64,000 bases of DNA from Ciona savignyi (lineage: Eukaryota; Chordata; Ascidiacea; Phlebobranchia; Cionidae), in assembly GCA_000149265.1 (NCBI GenBank), contig CH002937.1:189367-253366 (forward strand), in the 5' to 3' direction. The notes under the pieces were generated by a model, which searched no databases, was not told where the DNA came from, and was given only the letters and a program-made list of their open reading frames with translations. Both the position numbers and the translations under genes were made by a program. Positions 51,929 to 63,239 of this stretch are shown in pieces. The number at the start of each line of letters is the position of its first letter. Positions within the stretch are counted from its first letter, which is position 1.

Positions 51929-52554
51929 TGACGCGCTTTGTTTCGGAAACTACGGTGAAAGAAGCAGATGGCGTCAGTGTCGATTTCTCTGGCTGGTTGT
52001 GGGCGAAACCTACGGCTTTGTACTTTCGAAATGAAGATGTCCACGTCCTCTCGGCCTGCCAATAATAATTCGTCAGCCTGCCTTGCTAAATTGCGATTAT
52101 CGACAAAATCCTGAGAAGCTAGGACCGTTCTTATGTTGGCAGGCATACGTTCTAAGAATAACTCCCGGAAAAGGAAGCATTCCTTCTGCTTACCCAGCAG
52201 GGCCAGCATTTCATCCATGAGTGAGGATGGCATTCGGTCACCCAAAGGCGGCATGTGGAGCAGTCGCTTTGCTCTCTGTGACTGCGTCAGGCAGAAAACA
52301 CTGATCAATGGCTCTTTGATTGCCTGATACTTTTCTTTTTCGGGCGGATTTTCAAGTAAATCAAGCAGGCGGCATGCCGTACTTTGGTCCAACGCCGCTA
52401 CGACATGAAAATATTTTGTCTGATCTGCCGAGATGTTCTTTAGAGCAAATTGCGCCTCCGTTTGTTGAAACCATACTCGTGGCTGGCCTGTCCAGAACGT
52501 GGGCAGTTTAAGGGCTACGGCGTTTTCCTGTTCTAGGCTCATAATATAATTCAT
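51877..52554 (-). pseudogene. Gag-like region of the gypsy fossil
   Basis: It lies directly after the primer-binding site. PTFWTGQPRVWFQQTEAQF and the helical stretch that follows resemble gag of Ty3/gypsy elements in other animals. Assignment rests on position and general look. Confidence 0.75.
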
Positions 52555-52593
52555 TCAGAAAATAATCGTTTCTGAAACGTCGAGGGTCACCAA

Positions 52594-52720
52594 TGTAGCG
52601 TACTGCACTGTGTTCTTTGTGCGGGCGACTTTGTAATGAACTCTCTGCGATAATACAACACACGAAAAGACGGTAACAAGAAAAAGGCATTATTAACGCT
52701 TCGCTGAACACGTCGCCACA
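52594..52720 (-). repeat. 5' LTR of the gypsy element
   Basis: 127 bp, the partner of 48707-48833. The primer-binding-site-like sequence lies at about 52580-52592. Confidence 0.92.
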
Positions 52721-52831
52721 ATCCTTTTTAAAATGGTGTGATTTACAATTAGTTTTGCCGTCCTTTTCTGTTTCTGTACCTTAATTTGATTCGTTTGCCA
52801 TTTGGTAATATCAGGGCAAAATGAATAAACT

Positions 52832-53231
52832 AAAACTAAACTAAAGAAGAATTAAAGTAACGCAACATGTATTTTTATAACGAACCGAAAGGATGCCCGT
52901 GATTAGTATCTAAATAGTTCCAGGAAATATCAATACTATCTGTAAATCTACAAACTTAACAAGCTGTAACACAACAGATTAGGCTTAACTAATCAACTTT
53001 ATTTCTAAATGCTAACCCACATAGCGTTGTCCCGTGTAAGGAACGTAACCTCACGGATGTAAACATAAATTTCCTATCCTATCCTAGACCTATACTAACA
53101 TTATAGGTATGTTTGTTCCGATTAGTCACTACCAAATTGTTCATAACCCGGCTTTTTTAAAACTTAGATATAAAATTAATATTGTCTATAAAAGTATTAA
53201 TTAGATCACAGACTCTCTAAATATGTATAGA
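52832..53231. other. Repeat-rich spacer
   Basis: No coding sequence is seen. At about 53050-53093, GTAAACATAAATTTCC then TATCCTATCC matches the tail end of SINE-1 in plus orientation. From 53201, TTAGATCACAGACTCTCTAA starts an inverted repeat that closes after the hAT MITE. Confidence 0.5.
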
Positions 53232-53607
53232 CAGTGGTTCTCAAACTTTTTAGAGTTGGGATCCACTATTAATTACCACAGTTTATGGCGACCCACTTAA
53301 CTTTATACCTTTATAGTTGTTATTGGTTTCTAGGTTACGCTATCGTTGCATAGGAACACACATCTGGAATTATGTATCCCAGGCAAATATTTTACGCTCA
53401 CGCGGACACGGTGAAATAAACCAAAAATTTGCTTATACTTTTATGGGAAAAATAGCATAGGATCCGCCGTCATTATCGGCCGTAATTGTCATTTTTGACG
53501 AGACGAGTGTACTAGTTCTATTAATAAAAACATTGATAAGGGAAACAAATTTATTTAACTTTTCACGACCCACCGGTGGGTCGCGATCCACAGTTTGAGA
53601 AACGCTG
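53232..53607. mobile_element. hAT-type MITE
   Basis: 376 bp with terminal inverted repeats of the widespread form CAGTGGTTCTCAAACT...AGTTTGAGAAACGCTG. It is too short to code for a transposase. No clean 8-bp target duplication is seen (TGTATAGA against GATAGATT). It sits inside a larger inverted repeat (53201-53220 against about 53614-53636). Confidence 0.8.
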
Positions 53608-53647
53608 GATAGATTATAGAGTGTCTATGATTAGATTGTTCTTTTGC

Positions 53648-53801
53648 CTAGGTTTGGCGGCCGCGTCCGCTATATTTATTACATTATATCCTTTTTTAAT
53701 GACGTGTTTTAACGACTGTTCGTTTTGCCGTCTTTTCCCGTTCCTGTGTCGAGATTATATTCGTTTGCCATTTTTAAAAAACTGGGGTAAAAAATGAATA
53801 A
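53648..53801. repeat. Unbroken copy of the repeat that the gypsy element entered
   Basis: It shares GGTTTGGCGGCCGCG, CGTCCGCTATATTTATT, TTATATCCTTTTT, GTTTTGCCGTC, ATTCGTTTGCCATTT and AAAATGAATAA with the two halves around the gypsy element. The family is unknown; the A-rich right end may mean a retroposed origin. An open frame at 53576-53797 lies across it and the MITE end and is not taken as a gene. Confidence 0.7.
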
Positions 53802-54167
53802 AAAAAAAGATGAAGGCGCCAGAAACCATGGAGACAAAAAAGCTTCTTGAGGTTGTTGTTTAGTGAAACTTTAACCAGGGGTGTGAAGGAAAGGTCGAAA
53901 ATTTGTGACGTTAATATGATTATCTTAAATTAAAAAAAAAGAATCTTCTCTTATTTCCTCTGTTAAATATATCGTAAACCCTACCAGTGATTTACTGAGA
54001 AAAAGTTCGACATCATAGATTTATCGGGTGTAAATAATATCTCTGATACTCGTGTTAAAGTGAAAATTATTTTCAATTTTATCAGCATGAAAACAAATTA
54101 AATAATTTTTCTAAAAATTAGACAAGAGCTAGCTGTTTTGTTCAATTAAACACGCCTTTTCTTTAAA

Positions 54168-57100
54168 ATGGTTGGACTTAGCTCACCAGCTAAAGACGGT
54201 GCGAATAGACCAAGCATAAAAGCTTCAAGCAGAAATTTCAATCGCCCTAAAAGTCCAAATCACCTTGCGGGTGTCTTAGGTAAGTTTTTTTGTAATTGAT
54301 TTCAACTAAAGAAATATAAAACTATTAATTTAGTTTCTCTGGATTATATAAATAAGTTTAGCGTTAAAACTAAATGCTGCAAATTGCCTCTAAATTAGCC
54401 AGACTGCAAAGGTTAGATAGCATTGATAGAAATTTCAACGAGTTTCTCAGTCAAAACTAAATGTAACGAAACACATTGATCATGATGTAACTAAGAGAAG
54501 GCCTTTACACTAAAGGTGTAACACAATGTTATAATTTTTTGATGTCTTTGCCTCTCATTTAACACTTTTATTGTGAAGGTATATATGTCTTTTTTAAGTC
54601 TTGCAATAAGATTTAAAAATTTTAAAAAATATCATAAAAAATCAATTTATTAAACCGTTTAAAGAGTAAATAGAGCTTAATAAAACATATAACCTACAAG
54701 ACCACGGTTAATGGTTTTGTTTTAGTACGGAAAATTTACTAAATTGAGTAATCAATAAACAATTTTTGAGATATCTATTTCACAGTGATACTGCATTAGT
54801 TCAGTTATCTAAGACAAAGTCAGATAAATGTTTAAAAAACAAAAAACATCATTTTTCCATTATCTTGAGTTTAAGTCGGTTCACTTAATGTGCCAAAATG
54901 AATATTTACCTCACTAGTATATCACAAATAACTTTTTTATCGACAAAAGTTTCGGAGCAAGTTGGCAGAAAAAAGGATCAGAAAATCTGATATGTTACGT
55001 TACAGTTGAAAAGTAATTTAACAAGATCTGTGTTTTCATTACATTGACTCCTGTGCCATAATGTGTTCCATCATAACTGTGAACTTTCGTTGTGATTCCT
55101 CGGAAATCTAAACATGGAATCTTATGACGTATTAGGTAGGCTTCCATTTCCGTGATAAACTTTGCAATAGCGACAGTGCCTTGGCTCTTCATGTATTTTG
55201 GTGGTTTTAAAAGCCCAATGCTGAGTGGGTGCACCCATACAAGCTTTGGCCATTCATGTCCCAAACCACGGAGCATTGTTAAAACTGGATCCAAATACGT
55301 GTCAATGATTTTTTGCGAGTTCAAATGAAAATGCAGACCTGGGATTAGAAATGAGAAAATTATGTTGAAACTTTAATTCAGGTGATTTATTTATAAACTT
55401 TTATATCCAACTCTAATGTCACCTCAATCTTAAGCATATATTAACTGAGTTTCATACAAAATGTTATACATTGTAATTGCAATATACCCGCATTCAAGTG
55501 AGGATGTTTACTCTGGCATTCTCACACCCCAAGATGTTGAATGTAAATGACCAATTAGGTACAAACCTATTCCTAGCACGACATATGTGTTCGGTTTTCC
55601 AGCCAAACTTTGAACAAACTTGACAAATTCCACTGCTTGAGAAGGCATACCATATGCCATATATTCAGCAGTGAAATAGCGATGGCCTCCACATAGAACT
55701 CCGTTGTTATAACCCAGATCCTTCAATGACTGTGCAATCACCAAGTCATGGCAGCGTCTCAAAACAAACTGGTTCTCCCCTAAGCACGTGTTCTGTTGTA
55801 TGGTGTATAGATTAATGAATTTAATTAAAGAAATGTTCTGAAATAAAGGTTTTAGGTAAGGTGCTAATGTGCTATACATATAGTATACATTCATATATAT
55901 CAGGGGTAGCCAAACTGCGGCTCTTTAATGAATTAGCATTGATAAATTAGACATGTGTTTACCTGGCCTTGACAAGTTGTGTGATCAGATTATAAAAGAA
56001 TGCGTTTTATCACATAATAACAATGGACTGATTGTTAGTAATAATATACTATGTGCACTTTGAAAACTGTAGTTAAGTGGTAAACTGTCAGATTGAAGCT
56101 GTATGTCAGGACTGACCTAATTTCCTGTCTTGGTTACGTTTATTAGAAATAATAAAGTTTAGAATACAGCTTACTTCCAGTTCGGTTTGTATTACATATT
56201 GATATGACAGTGTGTTGACAATATAAACAGTAGTTTCTACATAGTAGATTGGGGTCATAGTTATCATCATCGTGGTAAAGTGCATTGCATTTAATATTTT
56301 AACCTCAAATTACCTGGAGTTCTTTTGTGACACAAGTTTTCCAAATTCCTTTTCGTCGGTCCCCAGTCAGTAGAATCACCATGCCCATATACATGTTTCG
56401 TATTAGGGAATCCCCCACAAAATAAATTCCAGCCTTACTGTCAGCACTTGATAGTTTATTCATGACGGCACATGCTTCGAGTTGGGTGTAGTTTACCCAT
56501 TTGCAGCTGGAGATTTAACTTTATCTTGGTAAATTTAAATAGACACATTGAATACATTGAATAAATATTTACATCTAGTAAAAAGTAAGTTTATGATACA
56601 CATAGTTTTTTGTAAACTGTTTTTCTTACATACAAAATGTGGATGTAGAGATGATTTTACTCAATACACATATTAGTACTATAACAATTGAGTTGAAGTA
56701 ATCACGACTGATATCAATCATCTATGATACACCTACCTTTTATCTTTAGTTTCCCAATTCAATTCCAATGCGTCTTTGTAATCCAAAGCATTAATGCAGG
56801 TAGGGCAACTACATTGTTGCTGTGCGATTGTAGGAACACATATCCCATCATTCACATCCGTGCAACATGACTTCTTGCTACTCGGGTCGCAGAAACTCGC
56901 CACTTGTGGCCAGTCCTTTCCACCAGATGCCGCCATAACATTATATCCACACCTACCCTCACTGCGCCATGGCTTGCGAGGAATTCCAACCTCAGTTCTG
57001 AAGTTTTCATGTTTTCTCTTCAGTTCTTCTCTCAACCTCGCATCGATTGGTTTCTTTAACACCCACTGTCCAGTGACGATGTTTTGAAGCAAATTTTCGC

Positions 57101-60100
57101 ACTTTGGTCGCTTGAAATACGACTCCAGTTTAGTCCGGGAGCTTTCCAACCCAACCAGCCTGGTATTCCGATCAGTCCTTGTTCCACACTCCTGGTTCAT
57201 AGCTTTTATATGGTGTTGCAATATCCTGAATGTTTCGTTCGGCTCAAACACAACTTGGTAGTCCTTGTATAAAAGAACAAGTAGAAATATAGACAGTGAT
57301 ATAATAATATACCAACGCAAATGTCTGTAGCGCATTTTTAACGATTCCATCTGGAAAATAATTTTAATTATAAAGGTCGACAAGTATGATTTAGTATGCT
57401 CATCAACAAAACAGATAATCCTGCAGGAATATGCAGGGTTTTTTAAGAAATCAACAATTTTTAAGTCTGTCACCTGTAAGTTGACATTATTGTTATGATA
57501 TGTTAGTGTTAACAAAATCTGTTTCTAATTTTTTTCTTGGTATTTGCTTTTAATTTGATTTCTTCTTTTAGGACTGTTTCTGCTCTACTTTCTGTTGAAC
57601 ATTGCCATGCATTTGTACCCTGGCTGTTCGCCATTAAATCACCTCTCTACCCATAGAAATCATTTGAAACAAGATAAAACCCATCATGTTTTGAACAAAA
57701 ATGACCTCTATGTCTTGAAAAGTTCGGTTTTACCAAACAACCCTCGTTTCTACCCAACTGTAGCAAACGGGGTGGTGGGGCTTGTTTTATTCGGGGACAC
57801 AATGCACATGGCTGGGTTATATAACGGACGCAAAGGTGAAAGTCACCGAGCACGAATACAAAGTTATCTGCAGTACATCACAACACCTTACTCAACATTG
57901 TGGCCGCGAAAAAAGTTCATCCAACAAATGGATGTCGGTTTGTTTCAAATCAAACTTTCCGGTATCAAAATGTTCATTTCTCAGAAAATTTATGCTCACA
58001 AACTACTCACAAACTTGCTCGTATCTGAAATAACAGTCACTTGCAAACAACCAGGTCTTTGTAGAGTGAAGCTGAATGATTTGTCAGGCCCTGCATCTGA
58101 TGATCTAAATTTGGACTATGCAGAGATATTATCATACAACTCGTCATTTTGTAATTGTTCAAGTGATATTAACAAGCTTGAAAATGAATGTTCAAGATGT
58201 AAATACCTGAGATCGGTAATTTACAGGAAATTCACCACCAAAGTATCCGAAGAGACATCATCACCGCTTCTAAACCTGCATGTTTATTATTCCAACTTTC
58301 CTGATGAGATTTCAATTATAAACCGAAGTACATCGCGTATCACGAGGACCTATGTCTTCCTACTCTCAGTCGGCACGACTCGATTAATTGCTCAAGAGTA
58401 CTATGAGAGAGGCATGAAAGCAGTGAGCATTGACTCATTATTCCGGATGCATTCAACTGAGTGGCTTCATACTTGGGACTCCACTGGTCTTCGAGTGATA
58501 ACCAACTTGCAAACCACCCAGTACATTCTGTCATCATTTTACTACCTCTTAAGCAATTTCCCGACCATTCGAGCACAGGTTCACCCACCAAAGTTTTACG
58601 GGGTGAGTCCAGGTGGGCTAACGAACGGGGGCAGAGGGGAGGATTATTGGGGTCATGTTTTCTGGGACCAAGATTTTTGGATGGCACCCGCTTTACTGCC
58701 ATTATACCCAGGTAAGCATGTAATGTTATATTGAAATCTTAAAAAGGTATACTGCAGAATTAACCTGTGCTTTATGTGGTTGAATAAAGAATATGGACAC
58801 TTAAAAACCAATTTATACTTGACATATTTTTAAATTTTGTCACACAAATTTGTTTAGGATGAATCCAATATCCAAAACTTATGGTTGACAGACTTTCTAT
58901 CTAAACCATATTTCTCTCCAGATTTAGTGAAGAAGATATTAAAGTATCGTGTTGGACACCTTCCAGGAGCCCGGGTGAAAGCGGCGACTTTCGGTTACCG
59001 CGGTGCAGACTACCCTTGGGAAACTGCTTATACTGGTCTCGACGTCTGTCCCGGAATAGATTATGTGGAATACGAAATCCACGTCACCGCCGATATTATA
59101 CACCTGCTAAAGCAGTATATCTATGCAACGGGAGATTGGGATTTCTTAGTGGAATGTCAGGACGTTTTACACCCGAGCTCGGTTAAATATGATGGTAGGT
59201 CGCTCACACCGTGCACCACACGACCATATGATATGCTGCGAGATACTGCCGAATTCTGGAGATCTCGGGTCGTCTGGAATTCCACGAAGTCTCGTCATGT
59301 GTTAAACAAAGTCATGGGTCCTGATGAATGGAACTTCCCTGTGAACAACTCTGCCTTCACCAATGCAGCTGCCGCACAGAACCTCATGTTTGCCGCAGAT
59401 GTGGCACAGAAGCTCGGCTTTGACAAGGAGTTAGCTAAGCAATGGCGAGATATTGCTCAAACTATGTTTATACCTTTTGATTCCCACCTTCAATACCATC
59501 CAGAGTTCGATGAATTTGTACCATTAAATGGTTCGGTCAAACAGGCTGATACTATAATGCTGGGTTTTCCTTTGGCGATAGACATACCGGAAACTGTAAG
59601 ACGCAACGATTTATCAACATACGCGTATTGTACATCGGCCCACGGTCCTGCAATGACATGGGGGATGTTTTCAATCAATTTGCTCGATGTAGACGAGTAT
59701 AAAGAAGCCAGTGTGATGTACAGGCGACAATTAAAGAACATTCACCCACCGTTTGATATATGGTCGGAGAATGCGGATGGTAGCGGTGCAGTGAACTTCT
59801 TAACAGGAATCGGCGGATATTTGCAGAGTATATTGTACGGCTACCTCGGTCTGCGATATTTAAACAATTCAGTTTCATTCAACCCGACGCTTATTCCTGG
59901 CTTTGTATCCGATACGTCACATGGAATAATAATCCAAGGTTTTAAATATATAAGCTTATCGTTGGATGTCTCTTATAATACGACATCAATCAACATAACA
60001 CTGCAATCTAACAACGATAACTGTGCCCTGGTTCGCACCACAACGCAAACATACGAACTGTGCTATCCCCAACACAGCGTTGTAATTCGACGACAACGGT

Positions 60101-60138
60101 TTCAAATTTACGAACGTAAACCGCCAACAAATTCCTGA
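54168..60138 (+). CDS. PGGHG: Membrane-anchored GH65 glucosidase, PGGHG/ATHL1-like
   Basis: Exons 54168-54279, 57572-58711 and 58922-60138 join in phases 1 and 1 to give 822 residues. The match is to protein-glucosylgalactosylhydroxylysine glucosidase, which removes glucose from collagen disaccharides. Landmarks: VANGVVGLVLFGDTMHMAGL near the start, EDYWGHVFWDQDFWM (Asp403), YPWETAYTGLDVCP, YEIHVTAD with Glu469 as the likely general acid, GPDEWNFPVNNSAFTN, and IWSENADGSGAVNFL. Exon 1 plus the start of exon 2 give a short basic N-terminus and one hydrophobic stretch (about 33-53, GLFLLYFLLNIAM), so a type II membrane protein with a lumenal or outer enzyme domain. The vertebrate enzyme lacks such an anchor as far as I know. 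The frame joins exactly across intron 1 (54280-57571), which contains a whole gene on the other strand. Confidence 0.92.
54995..57350 (-). CDS. Type II membrane SGNH/PC-esterase-like protein, nested gene
   Basis: Exons are 57350-56737, 56506-56314, 55792 to about 55528, and 55338-54995, for about 471 residues. After a short basic start comes one membrane anchor (WYIIISLSIFLLVLLY, about 14-29), then a stem and a Cys-rich part (RCGYNVMAASGG, CCTDVNDGICV, CSCPTC). The catalytic region follows: YFVGDSLIRN with nucleophile Ser238, and near the end YDGTHYG (Asp447, His450), the GDS and DxxH pair of PC-esterase/TBL/CAS1-type enzymes. These act on glycans in the Golgi, but the substrate here is unknown. 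The exon 3 donor is uncertain: GGG|GTGTGAG at 55528 keeps the frame, whereas a better-looking GA|GTAAAC at 55512 does not. TTTTCCAG directly abuts the start ATG, so a leader or 5' exon is probably spliced on. The whole gene lies within intron 1 of the GH65 gene. Confidence 0.8.
55901..55930 (+). mobile_element. hAT terminus relic
   Basis: CAGGGGTAGCCAAACTGCGG is the typical terminal sequence of a common hAT/MITE group. The other end was not found, so it is a short relic in an intron of the esterase gene. Confidence 0.55.
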
Positions 60139-61326
60139 CGGTAGTTTGTTTGTAGCAAACACAACATATTTTTTGAAAGTTTCACCAGAAATATCTTTAA
60201 CTTAAGGAAGCGATTAAAGTTTGAACAATCTGCATGTGTAACATAATGCGGACAACAAAGCTTCTAATATATCGATGCCCTATTTATGGAATCCTGTATT
60301 AGCAGACGCAATGTAACTGCATTTACTGACTATTTGCGATCCATTGTGCTTGTAGCGACCCAGTTAAAGTAAATGTGTTGCGTTGTAAAATCATTTCCCT
60401 TTCTCCACTACAGTTCATTATTTGTTCTTTATCTAGCCATACACCGCCATCTGATTAATTTACGTCTAGTTGAAAAGTTTCTTTATCTACCACAGCTGTC
60501 ACAGAGAAACTGCTGTGTACCACGATATCTTTATTTATTGCTCTTCCCCTGCCCATTCTGTATGTCTCGCCATTCTATATAGCCACCTTCTGGTATAACT
60601 GCTTCCTCGTACGAACTGAATATAAACAAAACTGGTACGACCGGGCACAATGCGTGAGTAATTTGATGCTTCTATTGTTTTACACAAAAGACGCGTCGGC
60701 AGTGGTTACACATGGATTGAAAACATGCTTTTTGAAAGCTGAACTCATCACTCGCAGTTGAAGACGTTTCACGCAGAAACTTAGTTTTGAGGTTATAAGA
60801 AGCATAATTTAATCGAAGTTGTAGTCGTGCCGAAGATTACCCCCAATTGAACGGTCTTCTCCATTTAGTGTCGAAAATATAAATTAGTTTCTGTTTAAAA
60901 TATTAAGTCAAACGGGCCAAGCATTTCAGTAAGTTTATTATTCAGTGTTTCCCAGCTTGCAACTTTATTTAAATCATCAGACTTGATGAAAATACACAGA
61001 AGAAAATATTTAGATCAAAATATGGTTTTTACTGTAGGAAAGGGTTGATGCGAATCATGAAATGACCGGTGTTTTAATATACAGTATATCAGTTAAAAAA
61101 CGGTAGAGCGGTAAAAACACTAAGAAATTCTTTTGATATGTGTGCTACTTTTAACTAATATAACCAACGAAAAGGCGATATTATAAGGCTTTAATATAGG
61201 GCAATGGTATAGGTTTGTAAATCGTTACCACTTCCGCAACGCAAACCTGGAAAACACAAACCAACAAACTTCAGGGAATCTCACATTCGTAGCGACCTCC
61301 GCTCATATTCGTAGAAATCAGACAGA
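60139..61326. other. GH65 3' flank
   Basis: Includes the GH65 3' UTR. The open frame at 60373-60582 has no family signal. No clear repeat or RNA gene is seen. Confidence 0.4.
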
Positions 61327-61572
61327 ATGTGGAACATCGCGAAGGCCGCGACATTGTCCGGTCGCAACTCGGAGCGGAAGTTGACAACGGGCGACGCCAG
61401 CCACCCACATACCACCGCGTCGACCATAGATGGAGATGACGGTAAACCGCATGTCTCGCGCTTACTGGAGCGTTTAACCGCTAACTACCATGGCGACATA
61501 TTAATACTAGATACTTCTTACTCATATACTTATAACTGTTTGATACTGACGTTTTTTAGGAATGCTTCCTAA
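61327..61572 (+). CDS. Unassigned ORF, possible first exon
   Basis: An 81-codon frame starting MWNIAKAATLSGRNSERK is clearly richer in GC than its surroundings, with CG dinucleotides and a protein-like middle (VSRLLERLTANYHGDILIL). It recognises no family I know. A donor-like G|GTAAAC lies at 61441-61442, but using it would exclude the most protein-like part. It could be the first exon of a gene to the right, an orphan, or chance. Neighbouring sequence gives no support either way. Confidence 0.3.
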   Translation: MWNIAKAATLSGRNSERKLTTGDASHPHTTASTIDGDDGKPHVSRLLERLTANYHGDILILDTSYSYTYNCLILTFFRNAS

Positions 61573-63239
61573 CAATCGAATTGGGGTTAATATGAGTGAA
61601 ACTAACATTGCGTACTACTTACCAGCATATACTACTGTGGGCTCGCGCTGTTGGTTTTGTGCTTGATGCTGTTTACCGGGGTGTTGGCTAAGTTTGCTGC
61701 AAAAGGCTGCCTCACGGTCTCTCGCGAGCTGCGCAGCGGAAAGTCTATAGGTTTACTCTATTATAGTAGCCACGATTTGTAATGCCTAACATTCAAGTTC
61801 AAAGTCTAATTCTTGATCCAGTTTAATTGCCATCTGCGTCTTCAAATATAACAGTTTTGTTCGCGAAACAAGTTACTTTAGTTTGGTGCAATTTAAATAG
61901 TCTGATGCACGTTATACTTTACCGTTCAAATTTTCCAAAATATATAAGGCTTTTTACGAGGTCCTAAAAGTTTGGTGCGAAGCGTTTCACACCTGTACAT
62001 TTTTAACTGCGTGAAATTAGGTGGGAAAACTATGTTGACGATTTAAACAGAGGAAATACAAAGGCCCGTATACAAGGTGGTAATTACGAAACAAGTAATA
62101 ACACGTGAGAGTCGGTAAACCTCAAATGCAAAAAAACGACGTTAAAAACACAAAATATTTTAGACATAAATTAAAACAAATATTTGTACGAGATGCTACA
62201 CTGCTTTGGTCCTTGTACTAAAACGAAACCCGTACTGATTGAACCTTACAACTAGCGACGTCTTTTTCCGAATCAGTTTGGGTTGGAGAATTTTTCTAGA
62301 ATCAGTATTTTCAAATCTGGAATTTCGAACTGATCTGAAACAGTCTTGAAGATCAAGCAAAAAATCATTTTCGCCCTATTTTAATGAAAAAATATATAAT
62401 TGCATGTATGTTTGATAAAATAGTTGTAGTTTTTAATTATGACCGACCGTCATCACTGTTAATTAAAATGCCAAATTCTTTTAATTTTTAATCAAAATAA
62501 TGTTAAAAAAAACTTTGTTCTACAATGAACATTTAATTTTGAATTGCTAGAATCAAAATATAATTCTGAATAATTTCCATTTGAACCAAATTCGAATCTT
62601 GATTTTGAATACTTTGGTGAGCATTATTTACGCTTATTTGCCAACTGATGTTACAAATTATTTTTACTCTTAAACCTGCGATACAACGTCAAGTTTTAAC
62701 CCAATGCCAATCGTTTACACACTGACTGAAACTGACATATTTAGTTCAATGGCCGAACTCTTGAAGTTGAAAACTAAATCCGAACTTCTTTGTCTTATAA
62801 TAAGGCGTTTGGAGTTACCAATCAAAATTAATCAAGTTTAGTACTTGGTAAGAGAGGCGAATTCTGTTCTATTTCATCTACCGATTCTTAGCACTAAACC
62901 ACCGGACCCACTCAGCTGTTTTTTTTTAAATCCAATATTAACTGCTTCCATCAAATATGTTCTCCGATAAAATACGTTACAATACGAGGTAACGGCCTGC
63001 GCGGTGAAATTGTGGTTGTTTTGTTACGTGTGAATTGCCATGAATGGATGGACAAACACTCTTAATAGTCATAGTGGCCATTGTGCTTTGGTAGTTTAAT
63101 ACGCGCGTGAAATGAAATAACACCGCAGTATGTAAACGGCATATTAGCTCAAGGACGACCGAGCAAACAAACCACAGCGCGTTGCTGTGGTACTTACGTT
63201 TATATGCTGGTTACCATAGGGTGAATATTTTGCTTGAAA
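61573..63239. other. AT-rich intergenic
   Basis: No coding sequence, RNA gene or clear repeat is seen. Near the right end, ACCACAGC (63171-63178) and GCTGTGGT (63184-63191) form a perfect 8-bp stem with a 5-base loop, 50 bases before a possible gene start. Confidence 0.4.

Larger units (their letters stand above)
48707..52720 (-). mobile_element. Ty3/gypsy LTR retrotransposon fossil
   Basis: About 4.0 kb, oriented to the minus strand, between two 127 bp LTRs that are identical as read and begin and end TG...CA. The 4-bp target duplication is ATCC. A primer-binding-site-like TGGTGACCC follows the 5' LTR, and a polypurine GGAGGGGGG precedes the 3' LTR. Parts in element order: gag-like region, aspartic protease, reverse transcriptase with RNase H, integrase, the gypsy order. 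Identical LTRs point to a recent insertion. The coding parts lie in different frames, so it looks broken in about two or three places. Confidence 0.92.

Noticed and set aside
53576-53797. 73-codon frame with a hydrophobic middle
   Set aside because: It spans the end of a hAT MITE and a repeat whose other copy does not keep the frame.
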